DNA of 64,000 bases, from positions 1 through 64,000 of the forward strand of contig JAAYHB010000015.1 of NCBI GenBank assembly GCA_012727435.1, in the 5' to 3' direction. The notes under the pieces were generated by a model. That model was not told where the DNA came from. It saw only the letters and a program-made list of their open reading frames with translations, and did no database searches. Shown one piece after another: positions 28,803 through 39,255 of the stretch. This stretch comes from Clostridiales bacterium. Its GTDB lineage: Bacteria > Bacillota > Clostridia > Oscillospirales > CAG-272. The first letter of the stretch is position 1. Every line of letters begins with the position of its first letter. Both the position numbers and the translations under genes were made by a program.

Positions 28803-31772
28803 TCACTTCCCTTTTTTAGTAAGGAACCGAATGGGCTTATCAAGGATAATGAGGAGCGCCGGGAGCACGAACACCGTCATGATAACCGCGCATATGCCGC
28901 CGCGCATTATGGCATGCCCCAGCATGCGGACGGTCGGAAAGCTGCTTGTCAGCCCCAGAATAAGCCCGCCAACCGCAAATATGCTGCCGGAGGTCAGAAT
29001 CGAGCGCAGCGAGGTGCTCTGCGCCTCGGCCACGGCGCCGGCCTCGTCAAGCTTTTTCCTCGCCTCAAGGTAATTTGAGGTGAGCAGTATGGCATAGTCT
29101 ATTGTCGCGCCGAGCAGGATATTGCTGATTATGAGATACCCGACAAAGACCATATGCTCGCCGAGCAGGTAGGGTATGCTCATGTTTATCCATATAGCCC
29201 CCTCGATAACCGCTACGAGCATGACCGGAATCAGCGCCGAGCTGAAGCTGAGCGCCACGACCGCCGCGACTGCGGCAATCGAATAGGCAGTTATTCTGTT
29301 GAAATCGACGCTCGTGTGCTCCTCGATGTCGGCCGCGGCGGCCGTGTTGCCGAGCAGGTAGAATTCGTCGGAGCCGTACACGTCCGAAACAGTCTGGCGC
29401 ACCGCCGAAAGCATCTCCCTTGCCTCGTCGCCCTCTTCTTCGCATTCAAGGTACAGAAGCACCCTGTTGAACTTGTCTCTGCCCGTAAACTGGGCCTTCA
29501 GCACGTCGGGTAAAAGCGTGTTCATGCCCGAGTCGGCCATCTGCGCCCACGACACCACGCTCACAACCCTGTCAATGCCGGCCAGCCGCTCGCCGAGGAC
29601 GAGCTCCTTGTGATAGTTTTTTGGCACCAGCACCGCAAGCTGCTCCTGCGTGCCGAAGACCTCCTCGGCGGCCCTGCGATTTTCCAATACTTTACTGTCG
29701 GCCGGCAGGGTGGCAGACCTCCCGTAGGTAAAAGTATTCTGCCCTGCCAGATATGCCGCGGGGACTATCAGGGCAAAGGCAAGGACGACGACCACCCAGC
29801 GGTATTTGACCGAGAATCGCGAGAGCCCGCCGGTACCGAGCTTCAGCGCTTTATGCTCACTCTTTATTATGAGCTTATCGGAATACACGACCAGCCCGGG
29901 CAGAAAGAGGAATACCGTGAGAAAGCTCAGTATTATCCCCTTTGCCATCACGACGCCCATGTCAAATCCCAGCTTGTATTTCATGAATATGACCGTGACA
30001 AAGCAGGCCACGGTTGTAAGCGAACTCGCAAGAATCGGGGCGAGCGAACCTCTCAGCGCCCGTGTCATCGCTTCCTCAGCCTCAACCCCGCCTGCGCGCT
30101 CACGCTTGTAACGGTTGATGAGGAAGACCGCATAGTCAATCGAGAGGGCAAGCTGCAGTATGCTGGCCACGTTCTGGGTGAGATAAGAAACATCGCCGAG
30201 CAGCAGGTTGCTACCCATGTTCAGGATTATGGCCGAGGCTATTGCGGCAATATAGAGCAGAGGCTCAAACCACGACGAGCTGAATATCAGCAGTATGACC
30301 AGCGCGACAATTACCGCCAGTGCTGTCGCCCGGAGTATTTCGCTCCGCTGGTCCTGCCGCTCATAGTATGTGTGCGTCGCGTTGCCGAAAAGATGAAGCT
30401 TCTCTGATATCGAGACGATCTCCCCCACCGCCCGGCTGGTTGCTTCGGCGTAGTCGCCGTCGGAAAAGGCAATTGAAAACAGCGCATGCCCGTCCTTGTA
30501 AAGTCTTCCGACCTCGGTATGAAAGCCGTTGACTATATCGGCATATCCGGCCCCCAGTGGGGAGGAAACACGCATAAGGTCGCCGGCATCCGCATCCCAC
30601 GAGATATCGCCATCATAGAACTCGCCGAGCAACGGCAGAATATATGCAAGCTCTTCCCCGCTGAACTCCCGGGTCAGCGCAAGAAGAAGATCATATACAG
30701 CCGCCCCGTCACCGGTCGGCAGCACACGGGAAAGCCGCTCAAGATAATACAGTGCGTCGCCCCCGCTGAGCGGAACACCCTTGAGGTTCAGCAGGATTAC
30801 ATAGTCGATAATTGCGGGAAGCATCCCCCCATCCGAGAGTACCGGTTCAAGTGAGGTCAAGCTCTCTTTTGCGGCTGAAATTGCCGCCAGCGACTCAGCA
30901 GGAACCGGCATCATAAGAACCTGCGGATCGGAGAGGTCTATGCCCGAAAAATCCATGCCGAGCGAGGAGAGCAGTTGCATTACAACCGGCAGCTCCTGTG
31001 TGGTAAATGCCGCCGCCAGCGCCGAGTAAATATCATAGAAGGTAGTCCCTTCGGCCGACGGGAGGCAGGCTATCGCCTGCATTAAATAGGTTAATGCCTG
31101 ACCGGCCGACAGCCTGCCCGACATATTGACCGCGACCAGGGCGTCGATAAACCCCGGCAGAAACCTGACGATGTCCGAAGCACCCCCGACCTGCCCTGCC
31201 AGCGCCCGGGCGGCACTCAGGTATTCGTCCGGCAGCGGCTCTGTAAGCGCCATCAGGCGCTCAATGTCAAACTCATTTCCGCCATCCGGGAGCATATTGC
31301 CGAGCGAGCCCGAAATAAGCGTCAGCTCATCCTCCGAAAACCTGCTTTTCAAGGCAAGCGCAAGCCCGTATGGCGTTGTATCTTCTTTCTCGGGCAGGGC
31401 TTCCAGCAGCCGCAGAAAAAGTTCGACAACCTGAGAATCCGAAAGTCCGGTATCCTCTGCCAGCGGCAAAAAGATGCTGTCAAGCCAGATGACGCTCTCA
31501 ACGCCCTCAACAGCCTGAATTTCGGCCTTTATCCGCAGGACTTCTTCAATATCTCCCGAGTCAAGCATTGCCTGCGCCGTCCCTACGCCGCCGAATTCGC
31601 CTTCCATGACCAAAAATCCTGCCTTGGTGTTTGACGAGTCGGGCAGGTATTTTGTATCGTCATAATTGACCCTCACATACGGCATACACGCCGCCGAAGC
31701 TATCAGCGCCGCGGCAAAGAGGATACAAAATATCATTCTTTTTTTTACTATAAAGCTGCAGATGCGGTTCAT
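28803..31772 (-). CDS. MMPL/RND-family transporter
   Basis: 989 aa, two halves each with a large extracytoplasmic loop and TM bundle (LSIDYAVFLINRYKRER; GATIDYAILLTSNYLEARKKLDEAGAV). Confidence 0.92.
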   Translation of the reverse strand: MNRICSFIVKKRMIFCILFAAALIASAACMPYVRVNYDDTKYLPDSSNTKAGFLVMEGEFGGVGTAQAMLDSGDIEEVLRIKAEIQAVEGVESVIWLDSIFLPLAEDTGLSDSQVVELFLRLLEALPEKEDTTPYGLALALKSRFSEDELTLISGSLGNMLPDGGNEFDIERLMALTEPLPDEYLSAARALAGQVGGASDIVRFLPGFIDALVAVNMSGRLSAGQALTYLMQAIACLPSAEGTTFYDIYSALAAAFTTQELPVVMQLLSSLGMDFSGIDLSDPQVLMMPVPAESLAAISAAKESLTSLEPVLSDGGMLPAIIDYVILLNLKGVPLSGGDALYYLERLSRVLPTGDGAAVYDLLLALTREFSGEELAYILPLLGEFYDGDISWDADAGDLMRVSSPLGAGYADIVNGFHTEVGRLYKDGHALFSIAFSDGDYAEATSRAVGEIVSISEKLHLFGNATHTYYERQDQRSEILRATALAVIVALVILLIFSSSWFEPLLYIAAIASAIILNMGSNLLLGDVSYLTQNVASILQLALSIDYAVFLINRYKRERAGGVEAEEAMTRALRGSLAPILASSLTTVACFVTVIFMKYKLGFDMGVVMAKGIILSFLTVFLFLPGLVVYSDKLIIKSEHKALKLGTGGLSRFSVKYRWVVVVLAFALIVPAAYLAGQNTFTYGRSATLPADSKVLENRRAAEEVFGTQEQLAVLVPKNYHKELVLGERLAGIDRVVSVVSWAQMADSGMNTLLPDVLKAQFTGRDKFNRVLLYLECEEEGDEAREMLSAVRQTVSDVYGSDEFYLLGNTAAAADIEEHTSVDFNRITAYSIAAVAAVVALSFSSALIPVMLVAVIEGAIWINMSIPYLLGEHMVFVGYLIISNILLGATIDYAILLTSNYLEARKKLDEAGAVAEAQSTSLRSILTSGSIFAVGGLILGLTSSFPTVRMLGHAIMRGGICAVIMTVFVLPALLIILDKPIRFLTKKGK

Positions 31773-31815
31773 TCTTTATTTCCTCCGGAAAAATCGGGAT
31801 TTATCAGATATTGTG

Positions 31816-31844
31816 TTGACTGTTTTTCATAAATTTATTATAAT
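31816..31844 (+). promoter_or_regulatory. Sigma-A type promoter for the TetR-family gene
   Basis: TTGACT-17 nt-TATAAT. Confidence 0.75.
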
Positions 31845-31951
31845 AACATTGTGTTTTAAATTCAACCATCAGTTTATTAAGTTTAGGAAGATAACAAACA
31901 GAGCCGAAATTAGATGTCAATTAAATAACAAATTCAAATTGTAAATTTTTT

Positions 31952-32527
31952 ATGAAGCGAGGGCCGAAAATGTCAACCGACAGGAGAATACGCTACACGA
32001 AAATGGTGCTCCGCGAAAGTCTCATCAAGCTCATGCAGGAGAGGCCGATATCAAGAATTACCGTGAAGGCCATATGCGAGGAGGCCGACATCAACCGGGC
32101 TACTTATTACGCGCACTACAGAGACCCGCACGACCAGCTCAACCAGATCGAAGCGGAGTTCATCGAGGGCATCGAGGAATTTCTCAGAGACATACCCGAG
32201 ACGGTACCGGCCGATATAGTGACGAAAATATTCGAATACATCCGCGAAAACCGTGAACTCTGCCGCACCCTGCTCAAAGGCGATATCGCATTTGAGGACA
32301 GGGTGCTGCAGATTATCCGCGCGGCGGTTTTCAGGTCCTGGAATGGCACAGACGTTGAGGCCGGCTCGCTATATGACTACATTTATACCTACACGTTGGT
32401 AGGCAGCGTAGGGGTGGTCAAGAAATGGCTTGAGGACAAAGCCGGGAAGTTCAGCGCGCGCGACATGGCAAATCTTGTGCTGAACCTGACCGAAAAAGGC
32501 GTCGGCGGCAGCCTGAATCAACCTTGA
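31952..32527 (+). CDS. TetR/AcrR family transcriptional regulator
   Basis: RIRYTKMVLRESLIKLMQERPISRITVKAICEEADINRATYYAHYRDP helix-turn-helix; divergent from the MMPL gene. Confidence 0.92.
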   Translation: MKRGPKMSTDRRIRYTKMVLRESLIKLMQERPISRITVKAICEEADINRATYYAHYRDPHDQLNQIEAEFIEGIEEFLRDIPETVPADIVTKIFEYIRENRELCRTLLKGDIAFEDRVLQIIRAAVFRSWNGTDVEAGSLYDYIYTYTLVGSVGVVKKWLEDKAGKFSARDMANLVLNLTEKGVGGSLNQP

Positions 32528-32561
32528 TAAAAAAAGGGGGCCGACTGCCTCCTTTTTTTGC
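32527..32561. terminator. Intrinsic terminator
   Basis: AAAAAAAGGGGGC-cgact-GCCTCCTTTTTTT. Confidence 0.75.
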
Positions 32562-32686
32562 GTTCGGGTCAAATTTCGTGAAATAACTTGATTTATATCC
32601 GCCCATAGGATATAATTGTATAATGCAGGACAATGCTGTGCGGCGGATATTATCCGCCGGCTCAGAGCAGGAAGGATATTGCCGAG

Positions 32687-33175
32687 ATGGACAGAGTATC
32701 AAAGGATAATTATTATCTTGACATAGCAGAGACGGTAGCCGAGCGCAGCACCTGCCTGCGCCGGAAATACGGCGCCATAATCGTGAAAAACGACGTCATA
32801 GTATCGACCGGATATAACGGCGCCCCCCGAGGGCGGGCCAACTGCTGCGACCTCGGATACTGCATGCGCGACAAGCTCAACATACCGCGCGGCGAGAGGT
32901 ACGAGCTCTGCCGCTCGGTTCACTCAGAGGCAAACGCCATCATCGCCGCCCCCCGCGAGCAGATGCTCGGCTCAACCCTCTATATGGCCTGCGTCTCGCC
33001 CGAAGACGGGCAGCCGGTGCCCGGCACAAACTCCTGCATGATGTGCAAGCGGCTGATTATCAATGCGGGCATATCAAAGGTTATCGTGCGCGACACCCGG
33101 AAGGATTACCGCGTAATCAACGTCGCCGACTGGATTGATAACGACGACTCGCTCAGCGGCAAGTTCGGTTATTAA
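32687..33175 (+). CDS. Deoxycytidylate (dCMP) deaminase family protein
   Basis: DIAETVAERSTCLRRKYGAIIVKNDVIVSTGYNGAPRG...CRSVHSEANAIIAA...NSCMMCKRLIINAGI zinc-binding motifs. Confidence 0.94.
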   Translation: MDRVSKDNYYLDIAETVAERSTCLRRKYGAIIVKNDVIVSTGYNGAPRGRANCCDLGYCMRDKLNIPRGERYELCRSVHSEANAIIAAPREQMLGSTLYMACVSPEDGQPVPGTNSCMMCKRLIINAGISKVIVRDTRKDYRVINVADWIDNDDSLSGKFGY

Positions 33176-33202
33176 TCTTCCAACGAGGGTATAAATAATA
33201 TT

Positions 33203-33832
33203 ATGAAGAGTTTTCGGATTATTATGGCATCTGCCCTGATATTTATGCTCATTCTGTCTTCTGTGTCCTGCGGTATGGGGCTCGGCGTCATGGATTACGA
33301 CAAAGCCACCAATCTTTATACCGACCGCTACACCGGAATATCCTACACAAATGCCCCTTCGGTTTATGAGCCAATGGCGCTCAGTAAAGAATATGCAAGA
33401 TGGAAGAGCCCGGGCGGCCGGGTGGTCTTTTATGAAATCGAGGGCATGGACCCCTCGCTCTGGCTTGCCGAGGAAGGAAAGACCGTCTTTTACTCAACAG
33501 AAGTAACCCTCCCCACCCTCTCTCAGATGGAGCCGAACAGGATACTGATCTGCGTCGAGGAGACCCTGACGGTCGCAATTGCCGAGATAACCGAACCCGA
33601 GGAAATCTCAGCCCTCATTGACATCTGGGAGAACGGCGAGGCGGTCCCCTACCCCGGCACAACGCCCAAAGCAACCTACCGCATCAAATTTCAGTCCGAG
33701 CTCTATCCCGGCCTTCTCTTCAGCCTGATTTATGTCGAATACGATAACGGCGACCGCCTGCTCTACAGCCGCGATGACGGCAGGTGCGTTCCTGCGGGCG
33801 ATATTATCCACAGCTATCTCATGGGCGACTAG
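33203..33832 (+). CDS. Hypothetical lipoprotein
   Basis: MKSFRIIMASALIFMLILSSVSCG signal peptide with lipobox-like cysteine. Confidence 0.65.
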   Translation: MKSFRIIMASALIFMLILSSVSCGMGLGVMDYDKATNLYTDRYTGISYTNAPSVYEPMALSKEYARWKSPGGRVVFYEIEGMDPSLWLAEEGKTVFYSTEVTLPTLSQMEPNRILICVEETLTVAIAEITEPEEISALIDIWENGEAVPYPGTTPKATYRIKFQSELYPGLLFSLIYVEYDNGDRLLYSRDDGRCVPAGDIIHSYLMGD

Positions 33833-33858
33833 GCGTAGTCGGGCTCCGGCATGATTTT

Positions 33859-34320
33859 ATGATGGAAATCGTACGCTTCGGCCCCGAGCATGTAAGCGAG
33901 GCGGCGCACATCGAGACTCTTTGCTTCTCCGACCCCTGGAGCGAGGCCGGACTTGAGTTTCTGACCAGCAAGAGAGCTGTCTCCTATGCCTGCATGGTTG
34001 ACGGTAAACTTGCCGCATATGCCGGAATGCTTTGCGTGCTCGACGAGGGTCAGATACTCAACGTGGCGACCCATCCCGACTATCGCCGGCGGGGGTATGC
34101 GCGGGCTCTGCTCGGGGCTCTGATTGACTATGCCGACAGTCACGGCATTGTCACCCTCTTGCTTGAGGTGCGCGAGTCGAACACCCCGGCAATATCGCTC
34201 TACCGTTCGGCGGGGTTTGTGGCTGTCGGATACCGGCCGCGCTATTACCGCAAACCGGTAGAGGCTGCGGTAATCATGGTGAGAACAAAAAACACAGATG
34301 TAAAGCAACCCAAAGGATAG
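33859..34320 (+). CDS. rimI: Ribosomal protein alanine N-acetyltransferase
   Basis: GNAT fold: ILNVATHPDYRRRGYARALLGALIDYADSHGIVTLLLEVRESNTPAISLYRSAGFVAVGYRPRYY; upstream of tsaD. Confidence 0.92.
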   Translation: MMEIVRFGPEHVSEAAHIETLCFSDPWSEAGLEFLTSKRAVSYACMVDGKLAAYAGMLCVLDEGQILNVATHPDYRRRGYARALLGALIDYADSHGIVTLLLEVRESNTPAISLYRSAGFVAVGYRPRYYRKPVEAAVIMVRTKNTDVKQPKG

Positions 34321-34325
34321 AATAA

Positions 34326-35327
34326 ATGCTTGTATTCGGAATGGAAAGCTCCTGCGACGAAACCTCGGCGGCGGTTGTCGAGATGGGCGAGGGCGTGCGC
34401 AGGATACGCTCGAATATAATCGCCTCTCAGGTCGAGACCCACCGGCTGTACGGTGGTGTGGTCCCCGAGATAGCCAGCCGCGCGCATATCGAAGCGGTGA
34501 CGAGCATCACCCGCCGCGCGCTCGATACGGCCGGGGTTGACATAAAGGATATAGGCGCGGTGGCGGTGACCACACGTCCGGGTCTTATCGGAGCCCTGCT
34601 TGTCGGGGTCTGCTTTGCCAAATCGCTGGCCTATGCAAACAATATTTCGCTGGTCCCGGTTGACCATATAAAGGCGCATGCCGCGGCGGCCTATCTCTCG
34701 CAGCCTGACCTTGAGCCCCCCTTCCTCTGCATAATAGTATCGGGCGGACACACCTCTATATATAAGGTAACCTCATACACGGGTTTTGAGGAAATCGGCA
34801 GCACGCGCGACGACGCGGCCGGCGAGGCTTTTGACAAGATAGGCCGTTTCATCGGTCTGCCCTACCCGGGTGGTGCCGCAATGGATAAACTTGCCGCCGA
34901 CGGAAACCCGAATGCGGTAGATCTCCCCTCCCCGGCGCTCTCGGGGGATACGCTTGATTTTTCGTTCAGCGGCCTGAAAACCGCAACTATCAATTATATA
35001 AACAATCTGCGCCAGCGCGGGGTCGAGCCGCCGCATGCCGACATTGCCGCCTCGTTTACGCACGCGATTGTTTCTGCAATTGTGCAGCGCGCCGAAACTG
35101 CCCTGAAGCTGACCCGCATGAAGACGCTTGTGCTTGCCGGCGGGGTCGCTGCAAACTCGCACCTGCGCCGGGCGCTGACCGAGCTCTGCAAAAAGCTTGG
35201 CGTTGCCTTTGTAGTGCCCCCGGCAGGGCTTTGCGGGGACAATGCCGCCATGGTAGCGGCTGCGGGTTACTATGCTTATCTTGACGGGGTGAGAGCCGAC
35301 CTCTCTCTCAATGCGTCGGCAATTTGA
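34326..35327 (+). CDS. tsaD: tRNA N6-adenosine threonylcarbamoyltransferase TsaD
   Basis: MLVFGMESSCDETSAAVVEMG...HIKAHAAAAYL...GEAFDKIGRFIGLPYPGG. Confidence 0.97.
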   Translation: MLVFGMESSCDETSAAVVEMGEGVRRIRSNIIASQVETHRLYGGVVPEIASRAHIEAVTSITRRALDTAGVDIKDIGAVAVTTRPGLIGALLVGVCFAKSLAYANNISLVPVDHIKAHAAAAYLSQPDLEPPFLCIIVSGGHTSIYKVTSYTGFEEIGSTRDDAAGEAFDKIGRFIGLPYPGGAAMDKLAADGNPNAVDLPSPALSGDTLDFSFSGLKTATINYINNLRQRGVEPPHADIAASFTHAIVSAIVQRAETALKLTRMKTLVLAGGVAANSHLRRALTELCKKLGVAFVVPPAGLCGDNAAMVAAAGYYAYLDGVRADLSLNASAI

Positions 35328-35373
35328 AAGTTCCCGCTCTCCCCGCATTCAGTATATCGAGAGGAGGCTTGAT

Positions 35374-36096
35374 ATGGACAATTTTGATTTTGACAAAATA
35401 TTGTCCAAGGAAAATACAGACGGCGAGCGCAGCTGGGCAGGCAGAAGCGACGTGTCGCCGGCCGTGATTAAAAGGCTGCCGCGCTACTTCCGCTATCTGC
35501 GCGAGCTTATCCGCAACGGCAAAACCCGCATAAGCTCGGGCGAGCTCTCGGAAATCATGCATGTCACAGCCTCTCAGATCCGGCAGGACTTAAACTGCTT
35601 CGGCGGGTTCGGCCAGCAGGGGTACGGCTACAATGTCAACTACCTCTACGCCAAAATCTGCGACATACTCGGTGTGGGAATGGGCTTTCGCGGCATAATC
35701 ATCGGCGCCGGCAACCTCGGCACCGCGCTCATTAAGAACCCGATGTTCGAAAAGCGCGGGGTCGACATAATCGCCATGTTCGATGTTGACCCGAACATTG
35801 TCGGGAAGGTAATTGCCGGCAGAATAGTTTATCATATGGATGACCTTGAAAAATTCTGCAAAGAAAACCGTGTCGACCTTGCGGTGCTGACTCTTCCGAA
35901 GGAACTCGCTCAGGATGCCGCAGAGCGGGCCGTGAGGCTGGGCGTCCGCGGGCTCTGGAATTTCACCGGCAAGGAGTTTTACTTCGATGAGAATGTTGCG
36001 GTTGAAAACGTGCATCTCGGCGACTCTTTGATGACGCTTTGCTATAAGCTCTGTCAGATCAACCATAGAATCGGGGAGCAGTCGGATGAGGATTGA
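35374..36096 (+). CDS. rex: Redox-sensing transcriptional repressor Rex
   Basis: SPAVIKRLPRYFRYLRELIRNGKTRISSGELSEIMHVTASQIRQDLNCFGGFGQQGYGYNV...IIIGAGNLGTAL. Confidence 0.97.
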   Translation: MDNFDFDKILSKENTDGERSWAGRSDVSPAVIKRLPRYFRYLRELIRNGKTRISSGELSEIMHVTASQIRQDLNCFGGFGQQGYGYNVNYLYAKICDILGVGMGFRGIIIGAGNLGTALIKNPMFEKRGVDIIAMFDVDPNIVGKVIAGRIVYHMDDLEKFCKENRVDLAVLTLPKELAQDAAERAVRLGVRGLWNFTGKEFYFDENVAVENVHLGDSLMTLCYKLCQINHRIGEQSDED

Positions 36097-37084
36097 ATTC
36101 GACTTTCAGTCTGGTCGGGCAGCTTTCCCGGCGGTAGCCGCAAAATGCGCCGCCCGGGCGCCGGACATCGCGCTGCGCCTTTTAATCCTGCTTGCCGCCG
36201 AGCCGGCATACCGCGCCGACTTCGAGGCGCACGCCGAAGAGATTACCTCCCTTCTCAAATGCTCCCGCAAAGAGCTCGACATGGCGCTGGGTTTCTGGTG
36301 CGGCGCCGGAGTAGCCGATATCGCAGCCGGCAATCCCGACAGGGTGCCGGAAACAACTGATAACACAGAAACAAGCCCCGCCACAAGAGAGGAAATGCCG
36401 CCGAAGAAAACCGCAAAGCTGATGCGCGCGGCCGGGCTGCCCGAGTACACCAGCGAGGAACTGGCCGATATGCTCGAGCGCGACGCCGCGGCGCTTAGCT
36501 TTGTCGACGAGGCGCAGCGCCGGCTCGGGAGAATGCTCAACCCGCGCGAGATTTCGCTTCTGATCGGCCTGCGCAATTACCTTGAGCTTGAGGACGAATA
36601 CATTTTCATACTGCTCGATTACTGCTCGAGAATCGGCAAGACAAGCATCAGGTATATCGAGACGATGGCCTTCGGATTGTATGACGACGGGGTGACCGAG
36701 ACCGACGCGCTAGCACAGGCGCTTGCCGAGCGTGAGGCTTACCGCGAGCTTGAGGGCAAATTCAAGGCCATGATAGGCGCCCGCGGGCGCAAGCTGACCT
36801 CGAAGGAAACCCGCTTTCTCAACCGCTGGAGCGTCGAGATGAAATACGACTTCAAAATGATTGAGCTGGCCTATGAAATAACCGTCGACTCGCAGCACGA
36901 TTACAACCCCGCTTACATGAACGCGATACTTGAGCGCTGGTATGCCGCCGGAATTACCACCCCAGAACAGGTTGAAGCCGAACGCGCAAAGCGCAAGCAA
37001 AGTGCAGGCGCCGGCAAGAGCTATGATCTCGACGACTTTTTCGAGGCGGCGCTGCGCCGCAGCTACGGGGACTCTGATACATAA
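36086..37084 (+). CDS. DnaD domain protein
   Basis: DnaD-like C-terminal repeats (LNPREISLLIGLRNYLELEDEYIFILLDYC; YNPAYMNAILERWYAAGITTPEQVEAE). Confidence 0.85.
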   Translation: MRIEFDFQSGRAAFPAVAAKCAARAPDIALRLLILLAAEPAYRADFEAHAEEITSLLKCSRKELDMALGFWCGAGVADIAAGNPDRVPETTDNTETSPATREEMPPKKTAKLMRAAGLPEYTSEELADMLERDAAALSFVDEAQRRLGRMLNPREISLLIGLRNYLELEDEYIFILLDYCSRIGKTSIRYIETMAFGLYDDGVTETDALAQALAEREAYRELEGKFKAMIGARGRKLTSKETRFLNRWSVEMKYDFKMIELAYEITVDSQHDYNPAYMNAILERWYAAGITTPEQVEAERAKRKQSAGAGKSYDLDDFFEAALRRSYGDSDT

Positions 37085-37123
37085 CCCCGCGCGTGCCATA
37101 TACACAATATAAAGGAGCTTCGG

Positions 37124-38110
37124 ATGGGATACAACAGGGAAAATTTCCGGCGCATACGCGAGGCTTATGCCGTCAAATACCAGGCCGCACGCGAGCGGGC
37201 CGACCGGCGGCTTGAGGAGGTCTGGGCATCAGTGCCCGGGGTGCGCGAGATAGACATCGAGCTGAGCCGCGTGGGGCTTGAAATCATGAAGGCAATTACC
37301 GCCGGCGGCGAGAACATCACGGCGATGATCGCCGAGGTGCGCAAGAAAAACGAGAAACTTCAGGCCAAAAGAGGTGAGCTGCTCCGGGCGGCCGGGTATC
37401 CCGCCGACTACACAGACGTGAAGTATGAATGCCCCGCCTGCGGCGACAGCGGCTATGTCAACGGGGTGATGTGCGAGTGCATGCGGCGCGAGCTGATACT
37501 TGCCGCCTGCGAGTCTTCGGGCATCTCAGAACTTCTGCGCGAGCAGAATTTTGACAATTTCACGCTCGACTATTACAGCGACAATATAAAAAATTACGAA
37601 ATAATGGAAAATGTCCTGACGAAAGCCTATCAATTTGCAAACGGCTTTTCGGAGGCCGGCTCGGGGAACCTGCTCTTTATGGGAGGCACAGGGCTTGGTA
37701 AGACCCACCTGTCGAGCGCTGTGGCAAAGCGGGTCATCGAGCGGGGGTTTGACGTCGTATATGTGAGCGCGCAGAGGCTTATTTCCGACTTCGAGCGCGG
37801 GCGCTTCGGCAACAGCAGCAATGACGGCATCCGGCAGGTCGAGCGCTACTCTGAGTGCGACCTTTTGATTGTCGACGACCTTGGCGCCGAGGTGACAAAC
37901 CAGTTCACCGTCTCCTGCCTCTACAATGTCATAAACACAAGGCTGAACCTGCGGAAATCAATGATTATAAGCACGAATTTAAATAAAAAAGAGCTTGAGA
38001 GCCGCTACACCGAGCGGATTACAAGCCGGATTTTCGGGGAATTTATCCTGCTCGTGTTTGCGGGAACCGACGTGAGGATGCAGAAGCTGAGGCAAAAATA
38101 CGGTAAATAA
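37124..38110 (+). CDS. DnaC/DnaI-like ATP-binding replication protein
   Basis: YECPACGDSGYVNGVMCEC zinc-ribbon segment; Walker A GGTGLGKTHL; LLIVDDLGAE. Confidence 0.93.
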   Translation: MGYNRENFRRIREAYAVKYQAARERADRRLEEVWASVPGVREIDIELSRVGLEIMKAITAGGENITAMIAEVRKKNEKLQAKRGELLRAAGYPADYTDVKYECPACGDSGYVNGVMCECMRRELILAACESSGISELLREQNFDNFTLDYYSDNIKNYEIMENVLTKAYQFANGFSEAGSGNLLFMGGTGLGKTHLSSAVAKRVIERGFDVVYVSAQRLISDFERGRFGNSSNDGIRQVERYSECDLLIVDDLGAEVTNQFTVSCLYNVINTRLNLRKSMIISTNLNKKELESRYTERITSRIFGEFILLVFAGTDVRMQKLRQKYGK

Positions 38111-38172
38111 AATCACGGGTATGCGCAAATACTAAATGCACATACCCTAATTCTTATTGCGGAGTTTTCAAA

Positions 38173-38625
38173 ATGGAAAAAACAAACGTAACCACCCGCA
38201 CCGCCGAGCTTGCGGGGACAATCTACAAAAACATGAAAACCGGCGCCGACTCGGTGCTCAACCTGCTCTCCAAGGCCGAGGACGATCGGCTTAAATCCCA
38301 CATGACCGGCCTGCTTGACGGTTATGAAAAATTCGCCTCCGAAGCCAAAAAGATTCTCGACAGCGAAGGAGTTGCCCCGAAGGAGGATAATATCATCGAG
38401 AAAATGGGCGCAAAAATGGGCCGGGGCATGAGGACTCTGACCGATTCCTCAACAAGCCGCCTCGGCGAGGTGCTGATGGAGGACGCCACAACGAGCTTCT
38501 GCGAGGCCCTCCGGCTGCTCCATCAATACGAAAACAAGGACTGCCGCCCCGAGGTGCTCCAGCTCGTGCGCGACATCATCGCCTTCGAGGAAAACAACTA
38601 CAACACCGCTAAATCTTTTATATAG
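38173..38625 (+). CDS. Four-helix-bundle protein, DUF2383-like
   Basis: All-helical 150 aa (TRTAELAGTIYKNMKTGADSVLNLLSKAEDDRLKSHMTGLLDGYEKFASEA). Confidence 0.5.
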   Translation: MEKTNVTTRTAELAGTIYKNMKTGADSVLNLLSKAEDDRLKSHMTGLLDGYEKFASEAKKILDSEGVAPKEDNIIEKMGAKMGRGMRTLTDSSTSRLGEVLMEDATTSFCEALRLLHQYENKDCRPEVLQLVRDIIAFEENNYNTAKSFI

Positions 38626-38627
38626 TG

Positions 38628-38693
38628 TTCGGGGGCGCTACCCCCCCGCCAAAACCCCTTTTGAAAAAAGGGGTTTTGGAATCCCCAAAAACT
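38628..38693 (+). repeat. Dispersed 3' palindromic element, copy D (short form)
   Basis: TTCGGGGGCGCTACCCCCCCG CCAAAACCCCTTTTGAAAAAAGGGGTTTTGG AATCCCCAAAAACTTTT. Confidence 0.8.
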
Positions 38694-38720
38694 TTTCAAA
38701 CCATACCACCAAATAAAGAA

Positions 38721-38747
38721 GCGCGGACCCTACATTCCGCGCCTTTT
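38721..38747. terminator. Hairpin between convergent genes
   Basis: GCGCGGA-ccctacat-TCCGCGC followed by CTTTT. Confidence 0.65.
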
Positions 38748-38791
38748 GGTTGTTGGATATTAACCGTTTTATAGATGCGAGGAGTGAAGCC

Positions 38792-39133
38792 TCAGCTTTT
38801 CTCCTCCGGGGGGACTTCCTTATCCTCCTGCTGAGATTTGCCGGCGGCTTCTTTGGTTTTCCGAGCCGCCTTAATATCGCTCTCAAGCTTTTTGATTTTT
38901 GCCCTGAGCCGGTCGATTTCGGCTATCACCGCGTCAATGCCGGCCGAATCTGTCCCCTGCTTATACGATTTGTATGTCAGCCTGCCGAGCTTTTCATATG
39001 CCTCGCAGAGCCGCAGCTTGACACCCTGAAGCTTAATGCGCGCGGTCGCGGCGTCGGCCAGTTCCCCCACTTTGCTCGCTGCCTTGGACGCAATTTTCCC
39101 GGCATTGCTTTTGAATTCATCCCATCCCGACAT
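38792..39133 (-). CDS. Hypothetical coiled-coil protein
   Basis: IAEIDRLRAKIKKLESDIKAARKTKEAAGKSQQE; helical throughout. Confidence 0.55.
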   Translation of the reverse strand: MSGWDEFKSNAGKIASKAASKVGELADAATARIKLQGVKLRLCEAYEKLGRLTYKSYKQGTDSAGIDAVIAEIDRLRAKIKKLESDIKAARKTKEAAGKSQQEDKEVPPEEKS

Positions 39134-39255
39134 AAATAATCAAGACCTCCATAAGTTATTAGGCACAGAAGCAGGCCGCTGACAATATTATATTATTTTT
39201 TCTCCGAAAAGTAAACAGTTTTGGAAAAAATCCGGGCTTATATCCGGCTACCGAA

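Noticed and set aside
29610-30407. 265-aa plus-strand ORF opposite the MMPL transporter
   Set aside because: Antisense shadow ORF with low-complexity composition.
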